This document shows, piece by piece, positions 26,872 through 36,340 of a DNA stretch of 64,000 nucleotides. The notes beneath the pieces were generated by a model that was not told the DNA's origin, did no database searches, and saw only the letters and a list, made by a program, of their open reading frames with translations. Made by a program: the position numbers and the translations under genes. Numbering within the stretch: the first letter of the stretch is position 1; each line of letters starts with the position of its first letter. The stretch comes from Paralvinella palmiformis (taxonomy: Eukaryota; Annelida; Polychaeta; Terebellida; Alvinellidae), in NCBI GenBank assembly GCA_025642065.1, contig JAODUP010000932.1, positions 1-64,000 on the forward strand, written 5' to 3'.

Positions 26872-28189
26872 TTAATACATTGGTAAAAATAACCTAGAAT
26901 TTTTACTGACCATTAGGGGTAATCGAAGATGTCCCATCTGTAATGCTGGTGTCTTTAGGGATTTAACACAATGTGGTGATGCCAAATATAAAATATTTGT
27001 TTTATTATCATTTAGTTTTAGAATAGTTTGAGTCATCCATAGCCGGTTATCGGCAATACAATGTTCTAAATTCTTCAAGGAAGAGGATAAATTTAGCTCA
27101 TTGTCAGGATCCAGTGATATATACAGTTGTGTGTCATCAGCATACAAGTGATATTTAACCCCATATCGCTGCGCAATGATCCCAAGAGGACGGGTATACA
27201 TTGTGAAAACCAGAGGACCAAGAACTGAACCCTGTGGTACACCAGATAACAAAAACTGAATGTCAGATAAAATACCATGAACAGACACTCTCTGGGAGCG
27301 TTGTTCCAGATAGGATCTAAACCATTCAAGTACTCTACCTGACAGACCAAACATGTCTTTTAACCTAGAGAAAAGTACATTATGGTCCAACTCTATCAAA
27401 TGCAGCAGACAGGTCCAGAAGAACAAGTATTACTGGCTTACCTTGATCAATTGACATCATAATATCATTTTTCCCTCGAACCAAGGTTGTTTCAGTGCTG
27501 TGACCACTTTTATAGGCAGATTGTAGTGATTCATTAAGGTTATTATTGATTAAATATTTGTTTAGATGGAAAGCAACTGCCTTTTCTATAACATTAGATA
27601 AAAATGTAAGATTTGAAACAGGTCTGTAATTGTTTAGAATATTACAGTGCATAGTGTGGTTTTTTATTAATGGTTTTACAAGGGCAACTCTCATGTATCT
27701 TGGGAAAACACCCAGAGATAATGATTTATTAACCATATTTGTAATTGGGTTTATCAGAACATCCAGACAATCTTTCATAAGCCATGTAGGCATGGGGTCA
27801 ACTGCACAGAAAGCATTAGATGACTGTTTCAGCAACTGTCTGATATCAGTCTCTGTAAAAGGCTCAAATGTATCCATCATGGATATGCAGGACTCTTCTA
27901 CCAATGGGTTACCCTGTGGTAAGGTGTTGGACTGGAACCCACTATGTATATTTAATATTTTTTGACAGAAGAAGTTATTAAAACAATGGGCCATATCTTT
28001 ATCTGAGTTAATATTATTTGGGAGGACAGTTTGACTTTTATGTAATACTTTATTCACAACACTGAAAACAGTCCTTTGATTTCCCTTGGATGCTTTAATC
28101 TTTTTATTATGATATTCAGATTTAGCAGAGGCAAGGGTATTTTTAACAAGAATTGTACTGACCTTGAACATTTCAAAATGAACACACAA
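26872..28189 (-). pseudogene. Reverse transcriptase of the 26.1-28.3 kb LINE (two overlapping frames)
   Basis: Two open frames of 269 codons (28189-27380) and 184 codons (27426-26872) overlap and together cover the RT palm from the N-terminal extension to past the YADD active site. The break falls between LSAAFD and the expected Asp-His and is explained by a single extra G around 27387. The active site itself is intact. So few lesions suggest a fairly young insertion compared with the other LINE fragments in the window. A 111-codon plus-strand frame (27630-27965) is only its antisense shadow. Confidence 0.9.
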
Positions 28190-28290
28190 ACTGGTCCTGA
28201 TCCACAGCCACTCACAATACCTTCTGTGTCTCTTTGTACCAGGTGGATATAGTTCTTTAAGTTTGTATGCGACCTTGGTCTGGTATGAAA

Positions 28291-28817
28291 TTAATTTAAT
28301 TCAGTGTTCGATATTGCGGCCAATCCATTAAACCAAGTAATTGTATATTTAACATTTCTGTTACAAAAAATAAATTTCGGGTATTTACTTGATATCAGGA
28401 ATAGCAATATTTACCAATATATGGAAGTAAAACCACTATAAATGTTCTATAGTTACATACATAATTCGTTAACATAATTTATTAATAACGGATCAACTTC
28501 ATTTTAATAGATGCATGAAGGGGCACTGCCTAATGTTAAAGTATACCAAATTTGAAACAATATCTGCTGTTAATACTTCGGTAAATACAATGTTCTTATT
28601 GTACATGCAATGCCATCTTTGATAGGTCTACATATTATCTATATAAAATGTCTCCGTTTTATTAGCTGAGTCTAACAGTATGCTAATACATATTTATATT
28701 CATAGCAATATATAAATAAAAAATTCATATTTCAATCTTCATATATTTAGTTTTTACAATGTTGTACTAAGAGAGCTTCCAGTACAACTTACATATTGCT
28801 GTAAATAATGAAACGGA

Positions 28818-28818
<1 letters not shown>
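28291..28818. other. No recognised feature
   Basis: Anonymous AT-rich spacer between the truncated LINE 5' end and the SINE tail. Confidence 0.4.
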
Positions 28819-28850
<32 letters not shown>

Positions 28851-29172
28851 TGTGATATTTAAATAGCGCCCTATTCAACTAGAAACTGTTCTAATGTGCT
28901 TTACAATATTATTTACAATACTATTATCCCTGACTCAGACCCGTTTCCACCCAGCAAATATATCAAACCCCAATGGAGCATACAACGCATGCTGCCATTA
29001 TAGACGCAAAGCGTTATTCAAACACATAGCCAGCGCGTCCTGTCAGGTACTCTTTTTCATGGATGAGTGAACCAGTCGCCAGAAGACAGCATTGCATCTC
29101 ACGGAGCATTGAACCCGCGACCGTTCGGCTACGAGTCCTACCCTCTAACTAACTTCGCTACCACGGCTCGAC
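28819..29172 (-). mobile_element. tRNA-derived SINE with LINE-like 3' tail
   Basis: SINEs are non-coding elements transcribed by RNA polymerase III and moved by a partner LINE. Read on minus, the head at 29172-29090 looks like a tRNA: gagccgtggtagcgaagtta, an A-box-like stretch, then gtcgcgggttcaatgc, whose gttcaatgc (29106-29114) fits the B-box consensus GWTCRANNC. About 180 bases of central body follow. The 3' part reads gggcgctatttaaatat.aca and then (ATT)n (28820-28850). That tail resembles the end of the LINE at 26121, which reads gggcg.tttattaaatataca before its own (ATT)n. The tRNA part cannot fold as a full tRNA, so it is not a tRNA gene. The central domain was not assigned to a named SINE superfamily. 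Confidence 0.8.
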
Positions 29173-29414
29173 ATCAGAGAGTTGGATAGTCGTATAGGAC
29201 AATACTAACAGTCAAGTAGCTGAACACATATATTGATTCGGGTAGCAACACACCCAAACATTTACATATAAACAAAGCGAATGTTTATTTTACTAAATCC
29301 GATAGAATTGCTAATTATTTCAGAAACTTCACTCTTCAAACTAATTGAAAAGACGTTTTGGAGATGTGTAATGCATACAACCCTATCAAGGTTCTGTTCC
29401 AGCTAATACCTAGG

Positions 29415-29640
29415 TATCATATGTTAGGGTTCCTCTGTGGCTAGTAGCGCGTTGGATCACAGTTTACTACTACCCATGTTGGAATCTCGGCATGGGCATA
29501 AACATAATTCTGATCTGGATCTGTATGATAGCTTTTTGATTCAAATAGTGGCCTATCCATATAAAACCATCGCTAAAGTCAAGTAAAGCAGACATTGGTC
29601 TATCAGATAGACCGGAATTGTAATTAAGGTATATATTTCA
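29415..29640 (+). mobile_element. tRNA-Arg-like SINE remnant
   Basis: The stretch tctgtggctagtagcgcgtt (about 29422-29441) resembles a tRNA-Arg D-arm with its A box. A degraded B box follows about 40 bases later (tgttggaatctcggc, near 29478), then about 150 bases of unrelated body. No tail repeat is adjacent: the (AAT)n starting at 29711 belongs to a minus-strand LINE fragment. A chance tRNA-like match cannot be excluded. Confidence 0.4.
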
Positions 29641-29710
29641 GACAACATAGGTCCGGTCAGACTGTCGAGTAGTGAATATTGATTGCCGATTTTGAATATA
29701 TATACTAGAG

Positions 29711-29752
<42 letters not shown>

Positions 29753-30064
29753 TATATTTAATAAAGCGCCCTTACTATAAGGAGCCATACTCAAAGGCGC
29801 TGTACAAATAATTTGTAATTTAACTATACCCCAAATAATATGTCTGTAAAAACCCTGTAATGATTTCAAAGATAATAAGTATTTATCTGTGAAAGCGACC
29901 TTACGTTTTTAGAAGTGATTTAAACTTTTCAAGAAACGACGCATTACTAATATTTGTCGGCAACCTATTCCACAAAGTGGGAGCTGCAACACTAAACGTT
30001 CAATCAAGATATGTCTTGAGCCGAGACACTAGCACCTGCAATAGTATCTGAATGGATGACCTGA
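29711..30064 (-). mobile_element. 5'-truncated sibling of the 26-28 kb LINE
   Basis: From the (AAT)n at 29711-29751, this copy matches 26121-26490 closely: gcgcccttacta..aggagc, ggcgctgtacaaataat, the gataataa.tatttatctgtgaaagcgacctta block, and the C-terminal coding part equivalent to LWNKLPANI. It has an internal deletion near 29900 and no RT core, so it is a dead-on-arrival 3' fragment of about 350 bases, inserted on the minus strand. Confidence 0.9.
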
Positions 30065-30104
30065 TATACAGATATCACAACTTATCTTGGGATAATACCT
30101 CTCT

Positions 30105-30345
30105 TTTACACTATAACAGACATCTACATGGCCTAAGTGATAACGACTTTGCCTACATACCTCTAATACCAGGTGATAGATTCGCTCCCATTATTAACTA
30201 TCTTTCATGATCTCCGATCACGAAACAGATAATATACACAAAATCGCAAACACTTATTTCTGGTACCAAGGGATTGAAACTATATCCTCTCTCATCTGTT
30301 TGGTCGTAGGTCCTAAGACAGCCCGGCATCGAGGCTAAGCTAAAC
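30105..30345. mobile_element. tRNA-like SINE remnants on both strands
   Basis: On plus, catggcctaagtgataacg (30127-30145) followed by acatacctctaatacc and gattcgctccc (30180-30190) looks like an A box and a damaged B box. The acatacctctaa segment recurs in the SINE head at 57.75 kb, so the two probably belong to one family. On minus, ttagcctcgatgccgg (about 30339-30324) and tttcaatccc (about 30276) also resemble A and B boxes. The boundaries are unclear. Confidence 0.4.
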
Positions 30346-30435
30346 AAAAGAGAAATTGATATTGTCACAATAAACAGAGTAATAACCAAAGGCTATTAAA
30401 GCATTTTGATTTGAAATGGGATTTGAGCAAGTAAG

Positions 30436-30697
30436 CTCCTCGCTCCATTTCTCAGCCGTAGGAGGCTGTGGAACGAGTTGATAAACCACAGAACACTCTC
30501 AGCATGTAGAGATATATTTTGTAAGGTTCTTAAAACCCATATATTTAAATTGGCGTATTTATAATATTAAACCAGTTTATTGTGTATGAATTGTATTTCA
30601 TCTAGATGAGCTCAGAATGGGTTTTTAATTGTGTTTTAAATGTTAAGCGCCTTAGAGCAATTTCGGTTGAATACGGCGCTATATAAAATATTGTTAA

Positions 30698-30760
<63 letters not shown>
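30436..30760 (+). mobile_element. 3' end of a second CR1/L2-type LINE
   Basis: The plus strand encodes a decayed C-terminus: HFSAV, then LWNELINHRTLSACRDIFCK, LKTHIFKLAYL (with one frame change near 30465). This is the usual end of CR1/L2-group ORF2. The 3' UTR contains agcgccttagagcaattt and ggcgctatataaaatattg, then (ATT)n to 30760. The tail differs from that of the 26 kb LINE, so it is another family. All RT is missing through 5' truncation. Confidence 0.8.
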
Positions 30761-30761
<1 letters not shown>

Positions 30762-30768
30762 CTCCTTT

Positions 30769-31711
30769 AAGCCTAAACAGTTCGCTATGTAGGACAGATG
30801 GTATGAACGCAAAGGATTGAAGCTGATCCAGATAAGGCGGTGCGTACTTTCCTAGGATGTATTAGATATTACATAAGATGTGTCGAGGATTACACCAAAA
30901 TTGCTAGTCTTTTGAATGAAATACGTCAAGATAATACAGGATGGCACAAGTCAAAACACGGAAACCAGTGGCCAACCACACTAATGATGTCAGTAGTGTC
31001 AATGTCAATAGCAAGTCCGTGTTGGGGAGAACAGCAGCAAGAAGCATTTGATACGTTAAGCTTATAGTAACCCATTTACACCGTATGCTGATTCTAGTAT
31101 GAATGGACTTAGCGTTGTCCTCTATTAAGCGGTAGACAAATATGGGAGGGGGGTATTAGCTATGCATCCCGAGGACTTTTTAAAGCCGAACAAAACTATC
31201 CGGTACACGAATATGAGTTTTTGGCATTAAAATGGGCGATTACTAGGATATCTTCCGATTACTTGATCGCTAACACATTTATTGTTTTCATTTACAATAG
31301 TCGAATGACGTGTGTACTTCAGAGGGCCAACTTAGACACCATCAGTCAGCGGTGGATATCCATTCCTACAATGGTACAATTCTGGTAAAAAAACTAACAG
31401 CGATGAACGTGTTATATCACGTCTTATCAACAAAGATAATAGAACCAGAACCAGAAGGAAAAGCTCGTACGCTATATTCTATAGAGATATTTCAACTCTT
31501 TACTAAAACTCTGTGCATGACGTCTAATGATTTCCTAGGTGACATCGATCTCCACGGTGATATTGTTCGCAAAGATTACTGTTTATGCCAGCTCAGTGAT
31601 GCTGTGATTGCTCAGTTTGTACAGGCTATTACCACTAAATTGAAGCTAACAACAACTAACATTAGCGAAGGCAAATGCAATAACGCGTGGGCTCATAACA
31701 AGGAAAGGTGA
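30769..31711 (+). pseudogene. Ty3/gypsy pol fragment (RT end and RNase H), decayed
   Basis: This retrotransposon polyprotein piece would copy RNA to DNA and degrade the RNA strand. In order it shows IEADPDKAVRTFLGCIRYY (about 30817-30875, the RT thumb with the FLG..YYR motif), CVEDYTKIASLLNEI, QQQEAFDTL (about 31035-31060), ISYASRGL (about 31155-31178), AEQNYPVHEYEFLALKWAI (about 31185-31240), the LIAN-x-FIVF segment, and near 31380 a frame with SGKKTNSD resembling the Y-x-P-G-K-x-N-x-x-A-D linker. Stops occur after 31065, and several frame changes break the chain. An open frame at 31310-31711 covers part of it out of register. Protease, RT core, integrase and LTRs were not found. It abuts the (ATT)n tail of the LINE at 30760. 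Confidence 0.8.
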
Positions 31712-31775
31712 ATCGTATCGATTATAGCCTGTTATTCCCAGTTTTATCCTTTCACCACAGAATGCTGTGAAGATA

Positions 31776-31777
31776 GT

Positions 31778-31821
<44 letters not shown>
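31776..31821. repeat. (GT)n microsatellite
   Basis: About 45 bases of GT with one T interruption. Confidence 0.9.
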
Positions 31822-31889
31822 GTATTGCTAGTGTAAATAATGTTCTTATCTTTTCCAGCATAAATTATTCGTTGTCTGATATTTATTGA

Positions 31890-32123
31890 AAATAAATGAA
31901 TTAGGCATTCAGCAGATAATAAAGTATTTCATAGAGTGATTTTGCTAGAAGAGCCTGAAAGTATTAATACGTGACTTGGTATTTTCGGTATCGCGTATTA
32001 GTAGAGCCACTTTTCTGTGAATGTTTACTGTTTATCAAACATAATATAGAATTAGGTATCTTGTGATAAATGCCGTGTATACGCTAACAGCTATTGTTTG
32101 ATAAATTGTTTGAAACATTAATT

Positions 32124-32187
<64 letters not shown>

Positions 32188-32710
32188 ATTTTAACATCCT
32201 AATATGAAGCTGTTGACGTCTATCCCTTTAAATGTTGAAATGCTTGATGTGAAATTAACTCAAGAAGTTATCATACCTAGCCTCTGGCTACTCATGAATA
32301 ATGTATTGTCATTTGACAAATGGGTAGTTGGAAGTACTGTATTCCGTCTGACATTCCGTTTGGCCTGGGAGTATGAAAATGCGAATTAGATTACTGTAAT
32401 AGCTCTAAATGTATGCTTAATGTTAACATATACCATTAGGATAATAGTAAAATATTGGATACGTGTAGATGGTCGTCTTTGTCAGTCACTGCTGCATTAA
32501 CATAAGTATTATCAAATCATGATGCCTAGCTATTGCAGACCAGTTTATCATATTTACAATATCACGCGCGATTTACATTTACAATTGCATTACATATACC
32601 TTAACGATGAAAATGTTGGAGATTAGAATATTAATCCCACTATATAATACAGAAGGCATTCCCTTAATAAATATAATTTCACATTTTATGTGATTCTGAA
32701 CTCTATGCCA
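31890..32710. repeat. Dispersed repeat S, copy 2
   Basis: Direct partner of 20460-21570. Conserved blocks surround a pure CT tract (32127-32184) of about 58 bases at the position where copy 1 has the long imperfect CT tract. The copies end together at the aatttcacattttctg/aatttcacattttatg block (about 21542 and 32679). Confidence 0.72.
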
Positions 32711-32967
32711 CTTATCTCGGTATATACATATTATTTGTTGCGTCCATTTTGCGGATAATCGGTGAATAAAGAATTACTTTGTGGAGAGAACCATATTACT
32801 TATAATTTGATGACCTTAAGAAAACAATTAACTTTGATGATGTATCGTAATTAAACTCAACTAATTAATTACGCATCATCTTCATTATCAAATCGAGGCC
32901 AAAATAAGGAGCATAGTAGAAAAGGCGTGGCTCGTAAAATTTTTAAACAGTACTGTTAGAAAGTTCT

Positions 32968-32968
<1 letters not shown>

Positions 32969-33044
<76 letters not shown>
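32969..33044. repeat. (CA)n microsatellite
   Basis: About 75 bases of pure CA; the complementary frame is a Cys-Val artefact. Confidence 0.93.
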
Positions 33045-33046
<2 letters not shown>

Positions 33047-33264
33047 GCAGAGACCCACGCACGCGCGCACGCAAATAACACACATGCAATCAATCACGGG
33101 CGTGCTTGCACATGTAAACCTCGTACTTTTTAGACATAGCTGGACATACAATCACAATGTGACAGCCTTGAACAATTCAAACCAGGAAGTGTACAGCATT
33201 TTCAGAACAACTAGTCTAAGTGGGAAGTTTCACACTTCATCAAAATGCTTCAGCCTCATCATTT

Positions 33265-33415
33265 ATCATGTCTAATACTAAATCAGACAAAACAAACGAA
33301 TAACCACTGACATTACATGAGATGTTGATGGTTATCGATATAAAATGGACATATCACTGGGAATCGCCTATATTAAGCTACCCTACTATAAGGAGGCAGT
33401 ATTGATTGGTTTTTG
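33265..33415 (-). repeat. Possible small piece of repeat P
   Basis: Two short blocks, gatgttgatggttatcgatat (about 33322) and cctatattaagctaccctactat (about 33366), match in order the sequence at about 6011 and 6104 in copy 1 of repeat P. The part carrying the cysteine motif is not recognisable here. Confidence 0.35.
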
Positions 33416-33711
33416 ACCTACAGATGATTGATGTGAGCTCATTTGGAACGAGATTCTAAAGTAGCTAAATTAATAGTGTCATCATTGATAACATGGTAAT
33501 ATTAATATTAAAGTTTTATGCATTCTATTAAATACAATTGTATTACCTTTAATTACTTTCGGTCAATTACTTCATGATCGTTTTCGTGAGAAAACCTTAG
33601 GACATCATATAATTACCAACCAAAACCGGGTTTTGGTTATACTTCTAATAATACGCTAATGTTATTCTCTCTGTGTGTCTATCTTTCTATCCCCCTTTAT
33701 ATGTGTGCGGT

Positions 33712-33759
33712 TTTGTGTGTGTGTGTGTGTGCACGTGTGTGCGTGCACGTGTGTGTGCG

Positions 33760-33797
<38 letters not shown>

Positions 33798-33803
33798 TGT
33801 GTG
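33712..33803. repeat. Compound (GT)n(CT)n(GT)n microsatellite
   Basis: GT with interspersed GC (33712-33758), CT (33759-33780), then GT (33781-33803). Confidence 0.9.
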
Positions 33804-34324
33804 AAGATATAATTTGTAAATCTATTTGTTCGTTTAAGTTTCGGATCGATGATCAGTAACATCCAGATTATGAGAATTGAACGCTATCTTTTTCTTTTGG
33901 GTGTTCGTTTATTGTTTTTCCATAATAGGTCACGAAGTTCCGTTTTGTGGCCGGTAAATACTCAATGCATTTCTATTAAAGGACATATATTTGAGGCATA
34001 CATTCAGATGAAAAGACCAACACATCCTCATTACGTCTGAAAAACTAAACATACTAAGTTATCTATTACAAGAATATAGGACGACCCAATGCCATCTATC
34101 TCTTACAAGGACTCTGCCTATCCAAACAGGGAGCCCTATTGGCTACAGCCATCTTACACCGGCTTATGTGATCCGTCCCTTGATATATTCAGTTTCATGA
34201 TCCCGGAGACATAAAACAGAGATAACTCATGTACTCGTTTCCTTTTAAGGCTATGATTGATGGACTGAAGTGCCACGCCCCTAACCACTGATATATGATG
34301 AGGTATTTGACCCTCTACCAAATA
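33804..34324. other. No recognised feature
   Basis: Anonymous sequence; the open frame at 33849-34040 has no domain. Confidence 0.4.
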
Positions 34325-34860
34325 CCATAAAACATATTATGCTGCGGTTGAGGAGTTTTGTTTTCTGTGAGTTGAGACTGTATCATTCCAGGTCCCCGTT
34401 ATTTATTTCGTTCACTATTTGTATCAATGAAGGGACGTTATGTTTAGTGCTTGGTTCAGGAATCCATCTTTTAAATGACTAACAGATAATAGGCACTGTA
34501 AAATAACTATATCCTGAGTCAGGAATATCAACAAAAAAGCTTTATCACTTCGGAGGAGAGCCTTGGATATCGCTCGCTTGGTTGGTTTATTTTGTAAAAC
34601 ATCTTTAAGTGTACATATAATTCATTAGTTATTTCTGGGTTTATAATTATATTTAGACAAAAGACAATTAAGATAGTGTTGCGGTGAAAAATTAAATACG
34701 GCAACTGAAAGCTAGCTTATAAATAGGGTTAACAGAGATTTATTCACAATTGCCATGATCTGATTTGAGAGTGTTACTCCCGAACACCATGACTGTAGTA
34801 CATTCGCTTATTAGAGTATTTTTGCATGTCATCTTAGTGACTGGTGAAGCATATGTTAAA
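34325..34860. repeat. Dispersed repeat R, copy C (diverged)
   Basis: Shares, in order with copies A and B, the attatgctgcggttg block (34335), cattccaggtcc, the ttaaatgact..cag block, cctgagtcaggaat (34512), and near the end gttactcccgaac..catg.ctg (34775) and cattcgctt. It is shortened by deletions to about 535 bases and lacks the terminal module, which appears separately at 36045. Confidence 0.65.
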
Positions 34861-34889
34861 GCTTGAAAATCACCACTCTTGGTCCAGTA

Positions 34890-35075
34890 ACCTAAAACAC
34901 ACATTGCTCGTGACAGACGTCAAACCAATTTCCACCCAGATTCCTTATTACACCACTGTAATAAAGTTAAGTCGTTATTACAACATGATTAAGTCTATTA
35001 GCTTTGCTATTGATAATGTAGAATCTATAATGTGGTCTTCCTATGACTTATTAATTGCTGCAATGTTGCTTGATG
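34890..35075. repeat. Direct repeat T, copy 1
   Basis: Matches 35865-36045 in the same direction: acacacattgc, ttacaacatg.ttaagtc.attagcttt, and gatgtagaatctata blocks. An open frame (34844-35158) spans this copy but is not conserved in the other. Confidence 0.75.
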
Positions 35076-35660
35076 GATTTATTCTCATGGAGTCGTTTGT
35101 TACTCCGGCAGGCATCTCCATTGGTATTAAGCTGCGGGTAGTTTTCCCCATATTATGAGTAATTAGGTTACACTGATATAGGAAAATTGTTGAATGCATA
35201 GCTATTATAATCCCGACATGCCATTCACAGTATCGGAGATCTGCCTGAAATCCGCTGTTCTCGACCATGGGTCAAATAGATCAAGTGGATAGGCACTTTA
35301 ATTTAGATCCCACCACACCTAACTGCATATACTTAGGGACGCTAAATTAAGCGTGAATGAATGTTAACTTAGTGATGAACGGAAACGTATGAGGGTTAGC
35401 TGTTAGGTTTGAGTAAATCGTAGTATTTACTCAGGTTTGAGACGATATTTCGTTCTAGTCCAGTAATAGTCCAGTAGTGCTACCTGTTTTTGGAGCTAAA
35501 TCACTTCACTGCTTCCATGCGGCGTTGGTGTACATTGTCTCAACAAACTGTAGTATTCGTTAACAAGCCGAGGGCCTATAAAAGGCCTAACTGTGTGTCG
35601 CGTACATAAAAGCAAATTAGCTGGGTCCCACAGGCTGATGAGTAGCCCTGACATATATAG
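35076..35660. other. No recognised feature
   Basis: Spacer between the two T copies. It has no coding signal; open frames on both strands lack domains. Confidence 0.4.
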
Positions 35661-35663
35661 TAT

Positions 35664-35665
35664 AC

Positions 35666-35698
<33 letters not shown>
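35664..35698. repeat. (TA)n microsatellite
   Basis: About 32 bases of TA. The flanking tatgcatatatatatgtata is also AT-palindromic. Confidence 0.88.
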
Positions 35699-35701
<3 letters not shown>

Positions 35702-35864
35702 TTTTATGCATATATATATGTATACCAATATATGTAGTTGTAGAAATGTTATATTTAGATTCATGTATGTACAGCTTATTTAGATTTAGATTCATGGATG
35801 TAGAGATGTTTATAGTTATTGATAGTTATTGATGTTCTGCGCCTGTGCCTCTCTATATGTATCA

Positions 35865-36045
35865 TAGAACACACATTGCCCAAGCCAGACTTCAGACCTA
35901 TATCGACAACGATTCCTAATTACATCAATGTAAGAAAGTAGTGATTACAACATGTTTAAGTCGATTAGCTTTGTTTTGTATGATGTAGAATCTATATTGG
36001 GTCGTCATATATGGTCTGGATAATCGACCTATTAATTCATACAAT
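35865..36045. repeat. Direct repeat T, copy 2
   Basis: Partner of 34890-35075, here joined directly to the terminal module of repeat R. T may therefore be an internal section of a longer R variant. Confidence 0.72.
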
Positions 36046-36172
36046 GCGGCCTGGTGAGACATTACACATGTCTCAGCAAGAAATGTTGCCTCTCTGGACA
36101 GTCCCCTGAAGAAACCTCCAGAGTTTGAATTCACGGTTCCAGATTATATGTGCCTTGCCTTATTATTATTAT
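36045..36172. repeat. Repeat R terminal module, copy D
   Basis: Carries ctggtgagacattacacatg, tctcagcaa, the cagtcccctgaagaaac block, cagagtttgaattcacggtt and agattat, about 125 bases, followed at once by TA then GT simple sequence (36177-36340). Confidence 0.85.
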
Positions 36173-36174
36173 AT

Positions 36175-36264
<90 letters not shown>

Positions 36265-36340
36265 CCGTCTGTGTGTGTATGTGTGTATATGTGTGTGTGT
36301 GCGTGTGCGTGTGCGCGCGCGCGCGTGTGTGTGTGTACTT
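36175..36340. repeat. Compound (TA)n(GT)n(GC)n microsatellite
   Basis: TA (36177-36226), GT (36230-36263), mixed GT/GCGT to 36340 including a short alternating GC run (about 36313-36324). The overlapping open frames on both strands are periodic artefacts. Confidence 0.92.

Larger units (their letters stand above)
26121..28290 (-). mobile_element. CR1/L2-type LINE, 5'-truncated, with frameshifted reverse transcriptase
   Basis: The minus strand encodes most of a non-LTR retrotransposon ORF2, the reverse transcriptase that copies LINE RNA into target DNA. The endonuclease part is missing because the copy starts near 28290, just upstream of the RT domain. The RT reads from about 28270: an N-terminal region, SNVIEKAV, HSTETTLV, LLDLSAAFDRV (frame 1, to 27380), then VLEWFRSYL, SGVPQGSVLGP (about 27218-27247), YHLYADDTQLY with both catalytic Asp (about 27135), and further decayed frames with LQRIQNSAARI, a LPVRQRI motif (about 26600), and a C-terminal FSVAAPNLWNKLPANI (about 26375-26430). 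A one-base insertion near 27387 changes frame right after LSAAFD; more frame changes follow past 26900. The 3' UTR ends in (ATT)n read on the minus strand. A 3' sibling lies at 29711. Confidence 0.92.

Noticed and set aside
27630..27965. 111-codon plus-strand frame
   Set aside because: It is the antisense shadow of the minus-strand reverse transcriptase.
29090..29172. A functional tRNA gene on the minus strand
   Set aside because: The A and B boxes are present but the acceptor and anticodon arms do not pair and the sequence continues into a SINE body with an (ATT)n tail.
34844..35158. 104-codon plus frame
   Set aside because: It spans the junction of repeats R and T and is not open in the second T copy.
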